Origin: Candidatus Francisella endociliophora
GTDB lineage: Bacteria; Pseudomonadota; Gammaproteobacteria; Francisellales; Francisellaceae
Length of the DNA stretch: 64,000 nt
Direction of reading: 5' to 3'
NCBI RefSeq assembly: GCF_000764555.1
Contig: NZ_CP009574.1
Coordinates: forward strand, 1,302,001 to 1,366,000
Shown here: positions 27,324 to 34,922 of the stretch, in pieces
Numbering within the stretch: the stretch's first letter is position 1
How the letters are laid out: every line of letters starts with the position of its first letter
The notes under the pieces: generated by a model
The model's database searches: none
Told to the model about the DNA's origin: nothing
Seen by the model: the letters and a program-made list of their open reading frames with translations, nothing else
Translations under genes and position numbers: made by a program

Positions 27324-28982
27324 TTATTTTTTATGTGTAGCCTGATACCTTCTTGTAATAACCCATTGTTGAGAAATACTAATAAGGTTGTTTGTTAACC
27401 AGTATAGTACTAAACCTGCAGGGAATGATGAGAATAAGAATGTAAATATTACTGGTAAAAACATCATTACTTTAGCTTGCATAGGATCTGCTGGAGCTGG
27501 AGATAATTTTTGTTGTAAAAACATTGATAGACCCATAAGAATAGGTAGTACAAAATAAGGGTCTTTCATTGATAAGTCATGGATCCAGAATATAAATGGT
27601 GCATGTCTTAATTCAACAGACTCTAGTAGCACCCAGTATAATGAGATGAAAATAGGGATCTGTACTAACATTGGTAAACATCCACCGAGAGGGTTAACTT
27701 TCTCCTCTCTATACATTTCCATAGTTTTTTTACCTAGAGCTTGTCTGTCGTCTTTATAAGTCTCTTGTAAGCGCTTAAGTCTAGGTTGTAGCATTCTCAT
27801 TTTTGCCATAGAACGATAACTCTTGGCAGAAAGAGGGTAGAAAATAAGCTTAATTAGACAAGTAACTAGTATGATTGATAGTCCCCAGTTACCAACTAGA
27901 GCATGGATGTGGCTCATTATCCAGAATATAATTTCTGAGAAGAATGAAAGCATTCCGTAATCTAGAGTTTTTTCTAAGTTTGGAGCTAATCCTGTTAAGT
28001 TATCTTTGATAATAGGACCTGAATATAGCATAGATGAAACATCTTGAGCTTGGTTAGGTGCAATTGTAATACCAGTGTACTCACCAGCTTCAAATACATT
28101 GCTATTTAAATTCTTGTAGTAAATTTTTGAATCAGATTGAGGAATCCATGCACTCATGAAGTAGTGTTGGATAAATGCAACCCAGCCTTGACCCTGACTA
28201 TCAATAACAGTTGGCTGACCATTTGTTTTACCTATATCTTTGAAAGATTCTTTTCTAAAAGAATCTTTAGCAGTAGAGTAAGCAACACCTGTAAATGTAT
28301 AGCTATGAGCATTTAATAAGCTGAAGCTATCTCCTGCTGGATCAAAATCCCTAGCTAGAGAGTTATCTATTATTACACTTACTGGATTTGAAGTAGTGTT
28401 TTTGATATTTTGCGATACTGAAATATTATATTTAGCATCATCAAAAGTGTATGTTCTTGTAATTTGTAAACCATCAGCATCACCAGTTAATGTTAGGATT
28501 TGCTTACCATCTTCTTTTTTGATTCCTTGGCTCTCAAAATTAACAGTTATAGGTTTTTTATCAACAACAATAGTACTTTTTGCGATGTATTCAGATCCTT
28601 GCTGTTCTGTTAGTAAATTCATAGGAGTTTTATCCTCTAAACTAACAGTGTAATCTTTTAGAGATGCAGAGATTATAGCTCCATCTAATAAGCTAACTTT
28701 TAGGTTTTTAAATACTTCAGTGTTTATAGTTACACTTTTTGCATCATCATACTTAGAAAAGTCAGTTTTTACAGCAAGAGTGTTTTTTGCTTCAGATTTT
28801 GCTATACTGGTGGTTGTAGTTTTATCATCTGTATCGCTGTAGTGACTATTATCTTTTTGGACTTCAGAAGTTTGTTGTTTGCTATCGTTTGAAGGGAAAG
28901 TTTGCTCCCATCTTCCCATTAGCGAGATAAACATTATTGCTATAGTAACTAGCAGCAATATTCTTATATGATTAGCTTTCAT
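27324..28982 (-). CDS. yidC: Membrane protein insertase YidC
   Basis: Inner-membrane insertase of 552 residues, acting alone or with SecYEG. It has an N-terminal helix (residues 5-23), a large periplasmic domain (about 60-330) and the C-terminal five-helix core: YGMLSFFSEIIFWIMSHIHAL, LIKLIFYPLSAKSYRSMAKM, with the hydrophilic groove arginine in that cytoplasmic region, LGGCLPMLVQIPIFISLYWVL, and a final LYWLTNNLISISQQW. Gram-negative-type length. Start at the ATG at 28982 overlaps the end of yidD by 11 bp. Confidence 0.96.
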   Translation of the reverse strand: MKANHIRILLLVTIAIMFISLMGRWEQTFPSNDSKQQTSEVQKDNSHYSDTDDKTTTTSIAKSEAKNTLAVKTDFSKYDDAKSVTINTEVFKNLKVSLLDGAIISASLKDYTVSLEDKTPMNLLTEQQGSEYIAKSTIVVDKKPITVNFESQGIKKEDGKQILTLTGDADGLQITRTYTFDDAKYNISVSQNIKNTTSNPVSVIIDNSLARDFDPAGDSFSLLNAHSYTFTGVAYSTAKDSFRKESFKDIGKTNGQPTVIDSQGQGWVAFIQHYFMSAWIPQSDSKIYYKNLNSNVFEAGEYTGITIAPNQAQDVSSMLYSGPIIKDNLTGLAPNLEKTLDYGMLSFFSEIIFWIMSHIHALVGNWGLSIILVTCLIKLIFYPLSAKSYRSMAKMRMLQPRLKRLQETYKDDRQALGKKTMEMYREEKVNPLGGCLPMLVQIPIFISLYWVLLESVELRHAPFIFWIHDLSMKDPYFVLPILMGLSMFLQQKLSPAPADPMQAKVMMFLPVIFTFLFSSFPAGLVLYWLTNNLISISQQWVITRRYQATHKK

Positions 28983-29262
28983 TATTTATTTTAACCTTTT
29001 TTGTTTTTGCAGGGACTGGGTCAAAGTAGTCTCGTTTTGAAAGTGGGTGACACCTCAAAAGTCTACTAGTAGTTAAATACAATCCTTTTAGTATACCATG
29101 AGATTTTAAAGCTTCTAGAGCATATTCTGAACAAGTTGGATAATATCTGCATCTGGCAGGTATAAAAGGGCTTACACAGTAGCGATAAAATTTGATAAGA
29201 AGAATGAAAGGAGTTGTTATGCTCCTTTTAAAAAATCTTGAAATCTTGCTATAGATTGCCAC
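28972..29262 (-). CDS. yidD: Membrane protein insertion efficiency factor YidD
   Basis: Small inner-membrane-associated protein of 96 residues that helps YidC-dependent insertion. Diagnostic motif: FYRYCVSPFIPARCRYYPTCS with three cysteines, then CHPLSKRDYFDPVP. The start is GTG at 29262 with AAGGAAG five bases upstream. The gene overlaps the 3' end of rnpA by 46 bp and the 5' end of yidC by 11 bp. Confidence 0.94.
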   Translation of the reverse strand: MAIYSKISRFFKRSITTPFILLIKFYRYCVSPFIPARCRYYPTCSEYALEALKSHGILKGLYLTTSRLLRCHPLSKRDYFDPVPAKTKKVKINNES

Positions 29263-29567
29263 AATTCTTCCTTAGTTGCTTGAGATGCTGATTTTTTGCT
29301 CAAAACAATCAAGCTTGTTTGATCTAAGAAATCTTTATGCTGGCGAAATGACTCTTTTATAATTCTGCGGCAAAGATTTCTTTTAGTAGCTTTTTTTATA
29401 GTTTTTTTAGGCAAGATCGCACACATACCGGGTTCTTTAATATCTCTTTTGCTAACAAGAAAAGTAAAGTGTGAAGTGCTTATTTTTTTTTCTACACTGC
29501 TGAAGGCTTGTTTGATCTCGCTTTTATTGAGAATATTTTGCTTTGTTAAGCAAAAATTATGCAGCAA
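29217..29567 (-). CDS. rnpA: Ribonuclease P protein component
   Basis: Basic protein that binds the RNase P RNA for tRNA 5' processing. The RNR motif region is [18 protein letters not shown] and the fold contains [18 protein letters not shown]. The start is unclear. A TTG at 29567 gives 116 residues and overlaps the last 11 bp of rpmH; a GTG at 29615 would add 16 residues deep inside rpmH. Nothing between the rpmH stop and the conserved core offers an ATG. Overlap of rnpA with rpmH is known in other bacteria (Thermus), so translation coupled to rpmH is plausible. Confidence 0.88.
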
Positions 29568-29691
29568 GCTTAGCTCTACCTTTAGCTCTTCTGTTTCTGA
29601 TAACTTTTCTACCACTTAAAGTTTTCATGCGAGCACGGAAGCCGTGAGTTCTTTTTCTTTTTAGGTTTGAAGGTTGGAATGTTCTTTTCAT
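29557..29691 (-). CDS. rpmH: 50S ribosomal protein L34
   Basis: Very basic ribosomal protein of 44 residues: begins [18 protein letters not shown] and ends GRAKLAA, with FRARM and GRKVI in between, a full match to L34. AAGAGGAA lies nine bases upstream of the ATG. It is first in rpmH-rnpA-yidD-yidC. In many bacteria dnaA is divergent from rpmH; here a small secreted protein gene takes that place, so this is probably not the replication origin. Confidence 0.97.
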
Positions 29692-29758
29692 TTTTATTTT
29701 CCTCTTTTAATTTTAATATATGCTTAAATTTTTAATACATCATAGAAATAGTTTCGGT

Positions 29759-29787
29759 ATTTTATAGAAAGATATATGTTTAGTCAA
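29759..29787 (-). promoter_or_regulatory. Sigma-70 promoter of the rpmH operon
   Basis: Minus-strand TTGACT (29787-29782), 17-bp spacer, TAAAAT (29764-29759), about 65 bp before the rpmH start. Matches the consensus closely. Confidence 0.65.
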
Positions 29788-29799
29788 ATATTATTTGCT

Positions 29800-30195
29800 C
29801 TAGTTTGCACAAGGAATAAGGTTCATCTCGGATAATTTATTCCAAGATTTATCAGGACATTTTTTAGGTTGCTTACTAGGTAAACAGTATCCTTCCCAAC
29901 CTCGATAGTCTTGAACATCTAGGCATTTTTTGAATTTTTTAACCTTAAGGTATGCTGGTGTCCATGTATTTGAGTTTGAGCCAACAAGTTGCTCTTGCTG
30001 TTTTGGTTGATCAATATTTGGTATATTTCCCTCTTTGATTTCTTTACTCATTGGAGTTGGGGTTGCATTCATAGCCATAGGAGTTGCATGATCACTTGGT
30101 TTTGTATTTTGGACTGTTGATCCACTGTCAATATTAGCACTAAAGCCAGCAGAAAATAACATAGTAGCAGCTAATAGAAATATATTCTTTTTCAT
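29800..30195 (-). CDS. Small exported protein with four C-terminal cysteines
   Basis: 131 residues with a clear signal peptide (KKNIFLLAATMLFSAGFSA, cleavage near residue 20). The middle is a Pro/Thr/Met-rich low-complexity stretch (ATPMAMNATPTPMSK), and the C-terminal 45 residues form a small domain with four cysteines: KKCLDVQDYRGWEGYC, KKCPDKSW and LIPC. Two disulfides are likely. The WEGYC pattern is loosely like a carbohydrate-binding or lectin fold, but I do not recognise a family. It is monocistronic, upstream of rpmH and divergent from aroE. Confidence 0.7.
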   Translation of the reverse strand: MKKNIFLLAATMLFSAGFSANIDSGSTVQNTKPSDHATPMAMNATPTPMSKEIKEGNIPNIDQPKQQEQLVGSNSNTWTPAYLKVKKFKKCLDVQDYRGWEGYCLPSKQPKKCPDKSWNKLSEMNLIPCAN

Positions 30196-30307
30196 TTTTT
30201 TGATTATGAGCTTATTTGTGGCATTATGATATTTATTTTTCTTCTAGGATTCAAGCCTGTGGTAGCATCATGATATAATTTTATTAATTTGTAGAAAAAG
30301 TAATCTT

Positions 30308-31081
30308 ATGAAAGATTTATATCACGTAATTGGCTTTCCTGTTAAACATAGTTTATCACCTAAAATTCAAATGCAGCTAGCACAAGAATATAAACAAAAT
30401 ATCTTGTTTACAGCTATTGAAGTTGCTCCTGAAAACTTGGAACAGAAAATCCAAGAGTTTAAAGAAAACAGTCAAGTAAAAGGGCTAAGTGTAACAGTTC
30501 CTCTTAAAGAAAAAGTTTTTGCACTTGCTGATGCTGCTGATAATGCGGCTACTTTTGTGAAAGCAGCAAGCAATGTTATTTTTACAAGCGATAGAAAAAT
30601 GATTGCTTTAAATTATGATGGATTAGGAATAGTTAATGATATAAAAAATAATTATAAGAAAACTTTTGATAATAAAAGAATACTTGTTGTTGGTGCGGGC
30701 GGTGCTGCAAAAGCAGTTGTTGCAGCACTTATTAAAGAAAGTCCAAAGTCCATAACTATTTCGAATAGAACAAAAAATAAAGCTGAGAGAGTTAAAGAGC
30801 AGTTTTTAGATGAGTTTAATATACAATTAGAGGATTTTGACAATATTCAAGAAACCTATGATATTGTGATTAATTCAACTTCATCAAGTATTTATGGAGA
30901 GTTGCTTCCATTAAACCTTAGTAATTTTAACAAAAATGCTTTTGCTTATGATCTTATGTATGCTGATGGTGGAACTATTTTTACAAATTGGTGTAAAAAA
31001 AATGGCGTGGATGCGGCTGATGGTAAAGGTATGTTGTATGAACTCAGTAAAGCAGTGTTTAAATACTGGCGAGGATTATAA
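30308..31081 (+). CDS. aroE: Shikimate dehydrogenase
   Basis: NADPH enzyme reducing 3-dehydroshikimate to shikimate. The 257 residues show VIGFPVKHSLSPKIQ, SVTVPLKEKVF with the catalytic lysine, NYDGLGIVND, the nucleotide loop GAGGAAKAVVAAL and SNRTKNKAERV (NADP arginine region). It is slightly shorter than the E. coli enzyme. murC follows after 61 bp. Confidence 0.94.
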   Translation: MKDLYHVIGFPVKHSLSPKIQMQLAQEYKQNILFTAIEVAPENLEQKIQEFKENSQVKGLSVTVPLKEKVFALADAADNAATFVKAASNVIFTSDRKMIALNYDGLGIVNDIKNNYKKTFDNKRILVVGAGGAAKAVVAALIKESPKSITISNRTKNKAERVKEQFLDEFNIQLEDFDNIQETYDIVINSTSSSIYGELLPLNLSNFNKNAFAYDLMYADGGTIFTNWCKKNGVDAADGKGMLYELSKAVFKYWRGL

Positions 31082-31142
31082 TTATAGTTATTCATTTGTG
31101 TTAGAATAGATCATATAAAAGCTGTTTTTTTGTAGGGTTTAA

Positions 31143-32501
31143 TTGAATAAAAAAATATTATTTCTAGGTGTTGGTGGTATAGGTGTTTCTGCATTGGCAA
31201 TAGCTGCCAATAAGCTTGGAGCAGAAGTGTCAGGCTATGATAGTAGTCCTAATAAACTAACTAAAAAATTAGAAAATTTGGGAATTTCAATATCTTCTAG
31301 TCCTAGTGAGGTTGATGTTGCTAGCTTTGATATGATCGTCTATTCTAGTGCTATTATTGCAAGTCATCCATTACTTGCTGAAGCTAAAAACCTTGGCATA
31401 CAATGTCTACAAAGAGCAATGTTTCTATCTATATTAATGAAATCCTTTAAGTATAGTATTGCTATTACAGGAACTCATGGCAAGACTACAACATCTAGTA
31501 TTTTAGCAACATTAAGCTATAAGCTTGATAGTTCAAGTAGTTTTGTTGTTGGAGGTGTTGTTAAATATGCAGATTCAAATATACAAGTTAATGGTTCTAA
31601 CAAGTTGATAATTGAAGCAGATGAGAGTGATGCTTCTTTTTTACACTTAAACCCAAATAGTGTCATTGTTACAAGTATTGACCTTGACCATATGTCAACT
31701 TATCAAAATAGTTACGAAGTTCTTTTAGGGAATTTTGCCGAATTTATTAATAAAGACAATGTTAGAAAAGTTTATATATGTATTGATGATAAAGGTTGTA
31801 GGGATTTATTATCTAAGTACTCTTTTGCAGACAAAAATATTATTAGTTATGGGTTTTCAAAAAATGCAGATATACATATCTATGATTATTATATAGAAGA
31901 TTTAGAAGGAACAAATTTCAAAATTAGTTATAGAGGACAAGAGTTAAAATTTACTATTCAATTGCCGGGAAAATATAATGTACAAAATGCAGTAGCATGT
32001 ATTGCTAATTGTTTAGAGTTTGGTTTTAGTTATGAAGATATAAGATTAGCTCTAACAGAAGTTGCAGGAGTAGCAAGGCGATTTGATATTTATAATAAGA
32101 AAATATCAGGTTATAACGTGCAAGTAATAGATGATTATGGGCATCATCCTGCAGAGATAACCAGTTGTTTAGGAGCTGTTAGAGATAAATATCCAAATAA
32201 GAAAATAATACACGTGTTTCAGCCTCATAGGTATACAAGAAATAGAGATCTTTTGAATGATTGGGTGAAAGCTCTTTCTTTATCTGACTTGTTAATAATT
32301 TTGCCAACATATTCTGCTGGAGAGTCAGTTATTAAAGGGGCTGAAAGTCAGGATATTGTGAAAGGGGTTACTAACCATATTGTTGCTGATAGTTTTGATC
32401 ATGCTATTTATTTTTTAGAAAAGCTTGTGGATGATAATACTGTTGTTTTAGTGCAAGGTGCTGGAGATATTACAAATATAGTGGAGATGCTTGGTGAATA
32501 A
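31143..32501 (+). CDS. murC: UDP-N-acetylmuramate--L-alanine ligase
   Basis: ATP-dependent Mur ligase adding L-Ala to UDP-MurNAc in peptidoglycan synthesis. The 452-residue protein has LGVGGIGVSALA at the N-terminus, the P-loop ITGTHGKTTTSS, EADESDASFLHL, VTSIDLDHMSTY, and DDYGHHPAEI with VFQPHRYTR and QGAGDI, all of which distinguish MurC from the related Mpl. The start is TTG at 31143 after AGGG. It lies outside a dcw cluster. Its end overlaps the start of rsmI. Confidence 0.93.
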   Translation: MNKKILFLGVGGIGVSALAIAANKLGAEVSGYDSSPNKLTKKLENLGISISSSPSEVDVASFDMIVYSSAIIASHPLLAEAKNLGIQCLQRAMFLSILMKSFKYSIAITGTHGKTTTSSILATLSYKLDSSSSFVVGGVVKYADSNIQVNGSNKLIIEADESDASFLHLNPNSVIVTSIDLDHMSTYQNSYEVLLGNFAEFINKDNVRKVYICIDDKGCRDLLSKYSFADKNIISYGFSKNADIHIYDYYIEDLEGTNFKISYRGQELKFTIQLPGKYNVQNAVACIANCLEFGFSYEDIRLALTEVAGVARRFDIYNKKISGYNVQVIDDYGHHPAEITSCLGAVRDKYPNKKIIHVFQPHRYTRNRDLLNDWVKALSLSDLLIILPTYSAGESVIKGAESQDIVKGVTNHIVADSFDHAIYFLEKLVDDNTVVLVQGAGDITNIVEMLGE

Positions 32502-33360
32502 TGTAGAGGGAGCAATCTTATATGTTGTAGCGACACCTATTGGGAATTTAGAAGATATTACACATAGAGCTGTAAATGTTTTGAGTTGTGCTGATGTAAT
32601 ACTTGCTGAAGATACTCGTGTGACAGCTAAGCTTTTAGCAAGCTTAAATATTAAGAGTGAACAAAAGCTAATATCCTGCCATGATTTTAATGAAGAGTCG
32701 AGAGTACAACAGGTTAAGGAACTTTTAGATGATGGGAAAAGAGTTGCCTTGGTTAGTGATGCTGGTACTCCATTAATATCAGACCCAGGTTATAAGATAG
32801 TAGCTAGTCTTCGTCAAGACAATTACAGTATAGTACCAATACCAGGAGTTAGTGCAGTAATTGCGGCATTATCAGTTGCAGGGTTACCATCAGATAATTT
32901 CATATTTAAAGGTTTCTTATCAGCAAAAAAAACAAAAAGACAAGAACAAATTAAAGAAATTCAAGATTTAAATACAACAGTTATTGTTTATGAATCTGTG
33001 CATAGAATAATGTACTTATTAGCAGATTTGGTGGAGCTAATACCAAGTTATAAGATTGCGGTTGCTAAAGAGCTAACTAAACAGTTTGAGAAAATTGTTT
33101 CAGGGTCTGCTAAAGAAGTTTATGAGCATTTTGAATTTAATCAAGATACTGTAAGAGGTGAGTTTGTTGTAATCATTGATTGTAGTGATCAAGAAAATCA
33201 AGAACAGGCTGCGGGTGTAAATATGGATGAGCTTTTAAAAGATTTATTGGAAGAATTACCTCTCAAAAAGGCTGTAAAATTGGTGGTAAAATTAACAGGA
33301 GCTAAAAAAAACCAGGTTTATGATAAAGCTCTAAAATTCAAAGACCAACAAGATCTATAG
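32491..33360 (+). CDS. rsmI: 16S rRNA (cytidine-1402-2'-O)-methyltransferase
   Basis: SAM-dependent enzyme methylating C1402 in the ribosomal P site. The N-terminal motif VVATPIGNLEDITHRA, AEDTRVTAKLL, VSDAGTPLISDPGY and PGVSAVIAALSVAGLPSD are all typical; 289 residues. The start may be TTG at 32491 or GTG at 32494, both preceded by GGAG, and either overlaps the murC end. The 3' end overlaps the convergent gene by 6 bp. Confidence 0.93.
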   Translation: MVNNVEGAILYVVATPIGNLEDITHRAVNVLSCADVILAEDTRVTAKLLASLNIKSEQKLISCHDFNEESRVQQVKELLDDGKRVALVSDAGTPLISDPGYKIVASLRQDNYSIVPIPGVSAVIAALSVAGLPSDNFIFKGFLSAKKTKRQEQIKEIQDLNTTVIVYESVHRIMYLLADLVELIPSYKIAVAKELTKQFEKIVSGSAKEVYEHFEFNQDTVRGEFVVIIDCSDQENQEQAAGVNMDELLKDLLEELPLKKAVKLVVKLTGAKKNQVYDKALKFKDQQDL

Positions 33361-34077
33361 ATCATTAGTTTGGCTTTCGTCATAAAAACCTTTTAGGAAG
33401 TTATTTTTATCTGAGATGTTTTTAAAATTGAAAAATTCTGGTTCATATAGTAAACATCCCATAATATAGCTAGTTTCATTGAGCTCATTACTTGATAAGT
33501 TAAGTTTTTTATTATTAAGCCCAGCAGTTAGCCCATCAATAAAAGCATCTTCATCAATGAAGTTTGAATCTAAGTAATTCTTGGGGATTTCAAAAATCGA
33601 GTAGCCTAAGTTGTAGCAGTATTCCGAGTCACTTAGTTCAATGGATTTTGACTTTGATGGATTGATAAGATTGTTTTTTGGAATTATTTTATATTGTGGA
33701 TTATGATTTCTATAGTGATCCACTATTCCTTTTAGAACAGCTGTAGGGTCATATTTTATCTTTTCTGATTTAAAGGTAAAGATCTCCCCTGTTTTTAAAT
33801 TATTTTGACCGGTAATATAGCCTATTGCAAAGCTTGTAGAGCTTTTTTCATTCTTGGGAATATTTTTTGATGGTCTTTTATCTAGAGAGTTTTTTAACCC
33901 TTTATAAACATATTCTAGAGTGAAGTTTTGATCTTTGCCAATATCTTGCTTTTTCAAATGGGAGGCTAGGGCAGCTCCTTGCTCATAATAATTAGGAGTT
34001 TTATTATCTAAAGCATAAGCCAGAGAAAAACTTAAAAAAATAGCTGTGATTATCGTGAAGAAGAAATTTTTTATCAT
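33355..34077 (-). CDS. Exported protein with FKBP_N-like repeats but no isomerase domain
   Basis: 240 residues with a signal peptide (cleavage near residue 22, LAYA). The mature part contains about four repeats that start with an aromatic-x-x-G helix and end with a [FLV]-x-x-G helix: 30-65 (YEQGAALASHLKK...VYKGLKN), 81-122 (SFAIGYITG...VLKGIVD), 153-187 (CYNLGYSIF...FIDGLTAGL) and 201-233 (SYIMGCLLY...FLKGFYD). This is the pattern of the helical dimerisation domain of Mip-like peptidyl-prolyl isomerases (SYxxGxxxG...xxxG). The catalytic FKBP domain is missing. A periplasmic chaperone or dimerisation role is possible. It begins the accessory block. Confidence 0.6.
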   Translation of the reverse strand: MIKNFFFTIITAIFLSFSLAYALDNKTPNYYEQGAALASHLKKQDIGKDQNFTLEYVYKGLKNSLDKRPSKNIPKNEKSSTSFAIGYITGQNNLKTGEIFTFKSEKIKYDPTAVLKGIVDHYRNHNPQYKIIPKNNLINPSKSKSIELSDSEYCYNLGYSIFEIPKNYLDSNFIDEDAFIDGLTAGLNNKKLNLSSNELNETSYIMGCLLYEPEFFNFKNISDKNNFLKGFYDESQTNDL

Positions 34078-34155
34078 AATACTTTAAAACTCTTAATATA
34101 TTAAAAAACTTATTTGTTGGTATACTATAACTATAAATTTTTTAATTAATAGACT

Positions 34156-34293
34156 ATGCTACAGCGATCTTTTTATACTTTAAAGCAGATGTTTAAGTAC
34201 GTCAAAGTGCTTAAAAACTTAAAAGGCGGTTATCAGCTTGATAGTATTGTGAATCTAACACTAATTATTATTATAAAAACCCCCGAATCATAA
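34156..34293 (+). pseudogene. Decayed start of a HAD phosphatase paralogue
   Basis: 45 codons that match the beginning of the HAD gene at 38221: MLQRSFYTLKQMFKYVKVL here against MLQRILYTTKQIFKYKKKL there, followed by a GG and an I/L-rich stretch, then a stop. The catalytic part is gone. Even the upstream AT-rich promoter region looks alike (a TGTT-TATACT segment). It is a truncated duplicate, not a small gene. Confidence 0.75.
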
Positions 34294-34317
34294 TTTATTT
34301 GACTTTGGTGAGATTTA

Positions 34318-34413
34318 AATCTTCCATTTTTTATCTTCTTCTGCATCAAAGTAGACTGTCTGAGCTTATAACACTGAACCACCTAAGCTATAACCGCTAA
34401 AATCTAAGTACTT
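34318..34413 (-). pseudogene. Decayed fragment of the lipase catalytic core
   Basis: About 95 bp with roughly three quarters identity to 35505-35595 inside the lipase gene. Reading on the minus strand it gives KYLDFSGYSLGGSV, then an in-frame stop, then AQTVYFDAEEDKKW; the intact gene has KYLGFSGHSLGGSV and AQVVYFEAEKDKKY. The nucleophile elbow is thus GYSLGG here. No start, flanks or other parts remain. It begins next to the stop of the lipoprotein gene. Confidence 0.8.
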
Positions 34414-34922
34414 CATTTTTTATTCAAGCGTTTCCATTTTTGATACCAAGTTTGATTTCTTCTATCACAATATTTTTCAGCTTTTTTTAATAGTATTTGG
34501 TCTACAGTTTTTTCTTTTTGTTTAAAGTAAATACTACTTAAACCAGTGCAATACAAATCATTTAATTGATTCTTTTTAAAAGAATCAATTAAAGGTTTAA
34601 TTGATTCTTTCGTAGCTAAACCATCATTAAAATCAAAGTCCATAATTATCACAGGATTATCAACTGCTTGTATTCTGAAATGATAGTTCCCATACTTCCT
34701 GAATATTATATACAAAAAAGAATATGTGTTATGAAATTCATATTCATATTTGAAATCTAATAACTTAAGCGGTTGATTATACTCTTTTTCAAGTAATTGC
34801 ATCACTTGATTTTTTACTTGTTCTTGTTGCTCTTTAGTGGCTTTAGGTGATATATCAAAACTACAGCTTGATAAAAGTAATAAAAAAATTACTAAAATGG
34901 AGCATTTAAATAAATATCTCAT
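34413..34922 (-). CDS. Lipoprotein, candidate immunity protein of the adjacent lipase
   Basis: 169 residues with a hydrophobic signal and lipobox LSSC (cysteine about residue 20), followed by a mixed alpha/beta domain (VKNQVMQLLEKEYNQPLKL, VDNPVIIMDFDFNDG) and a basic C-terminus (YQKWKRLNKK). No family is recognised. Its ATG immediately follows the TAA of the lipase gene (TAAATG), so the two are translationally coupled. A periplasm-facing lipoprotein coupled to a lipase is the usual layout of a type VI secretion phospholipase effector with its immunity protein, which is my reading; a lipase-specific chaperone is another possibility. Confidence 0.6.
   Translation of the reverse strand: MRYLFKCSILVIFLLLLSSCSFDISPKATKEQQEQVKNQVMQLLEKEYNQPLKLLDFKYEYEFHNTYSFLYIIFRKYGNYHFRIQAVDNPVIIMDFDFNDGLATKESIKPLIDSFKKNQLNDLYCTGLSSIYFKQKEKTVDQILLKKAEKYCDRRNQTWYQKWKRLNKK

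Noticed and set aside
29557-30195. Chromosome origin beside rpmH.
   Set aside because: dnaA, DnaA box clusters and the usual gene order (dnaA upstream of rpmH) are not here; a small secreted protein gene occupies that place.
31143-32501. Mpl (muropeptide ligase) instead of MurC.
   Set aside because: The motifs EADESDASFLHL, DHMSTY and DDYGHHPAEI match MurC; Mpl has EADEYD and a different N-terminal block.
34078-34412. A small hypothetical gene in the gap before the lipoprotein.
   Set aside because: The only ORFs are the truncated HAD remnant and the stop-containing lipase fragment, both explained as pseudogenes.
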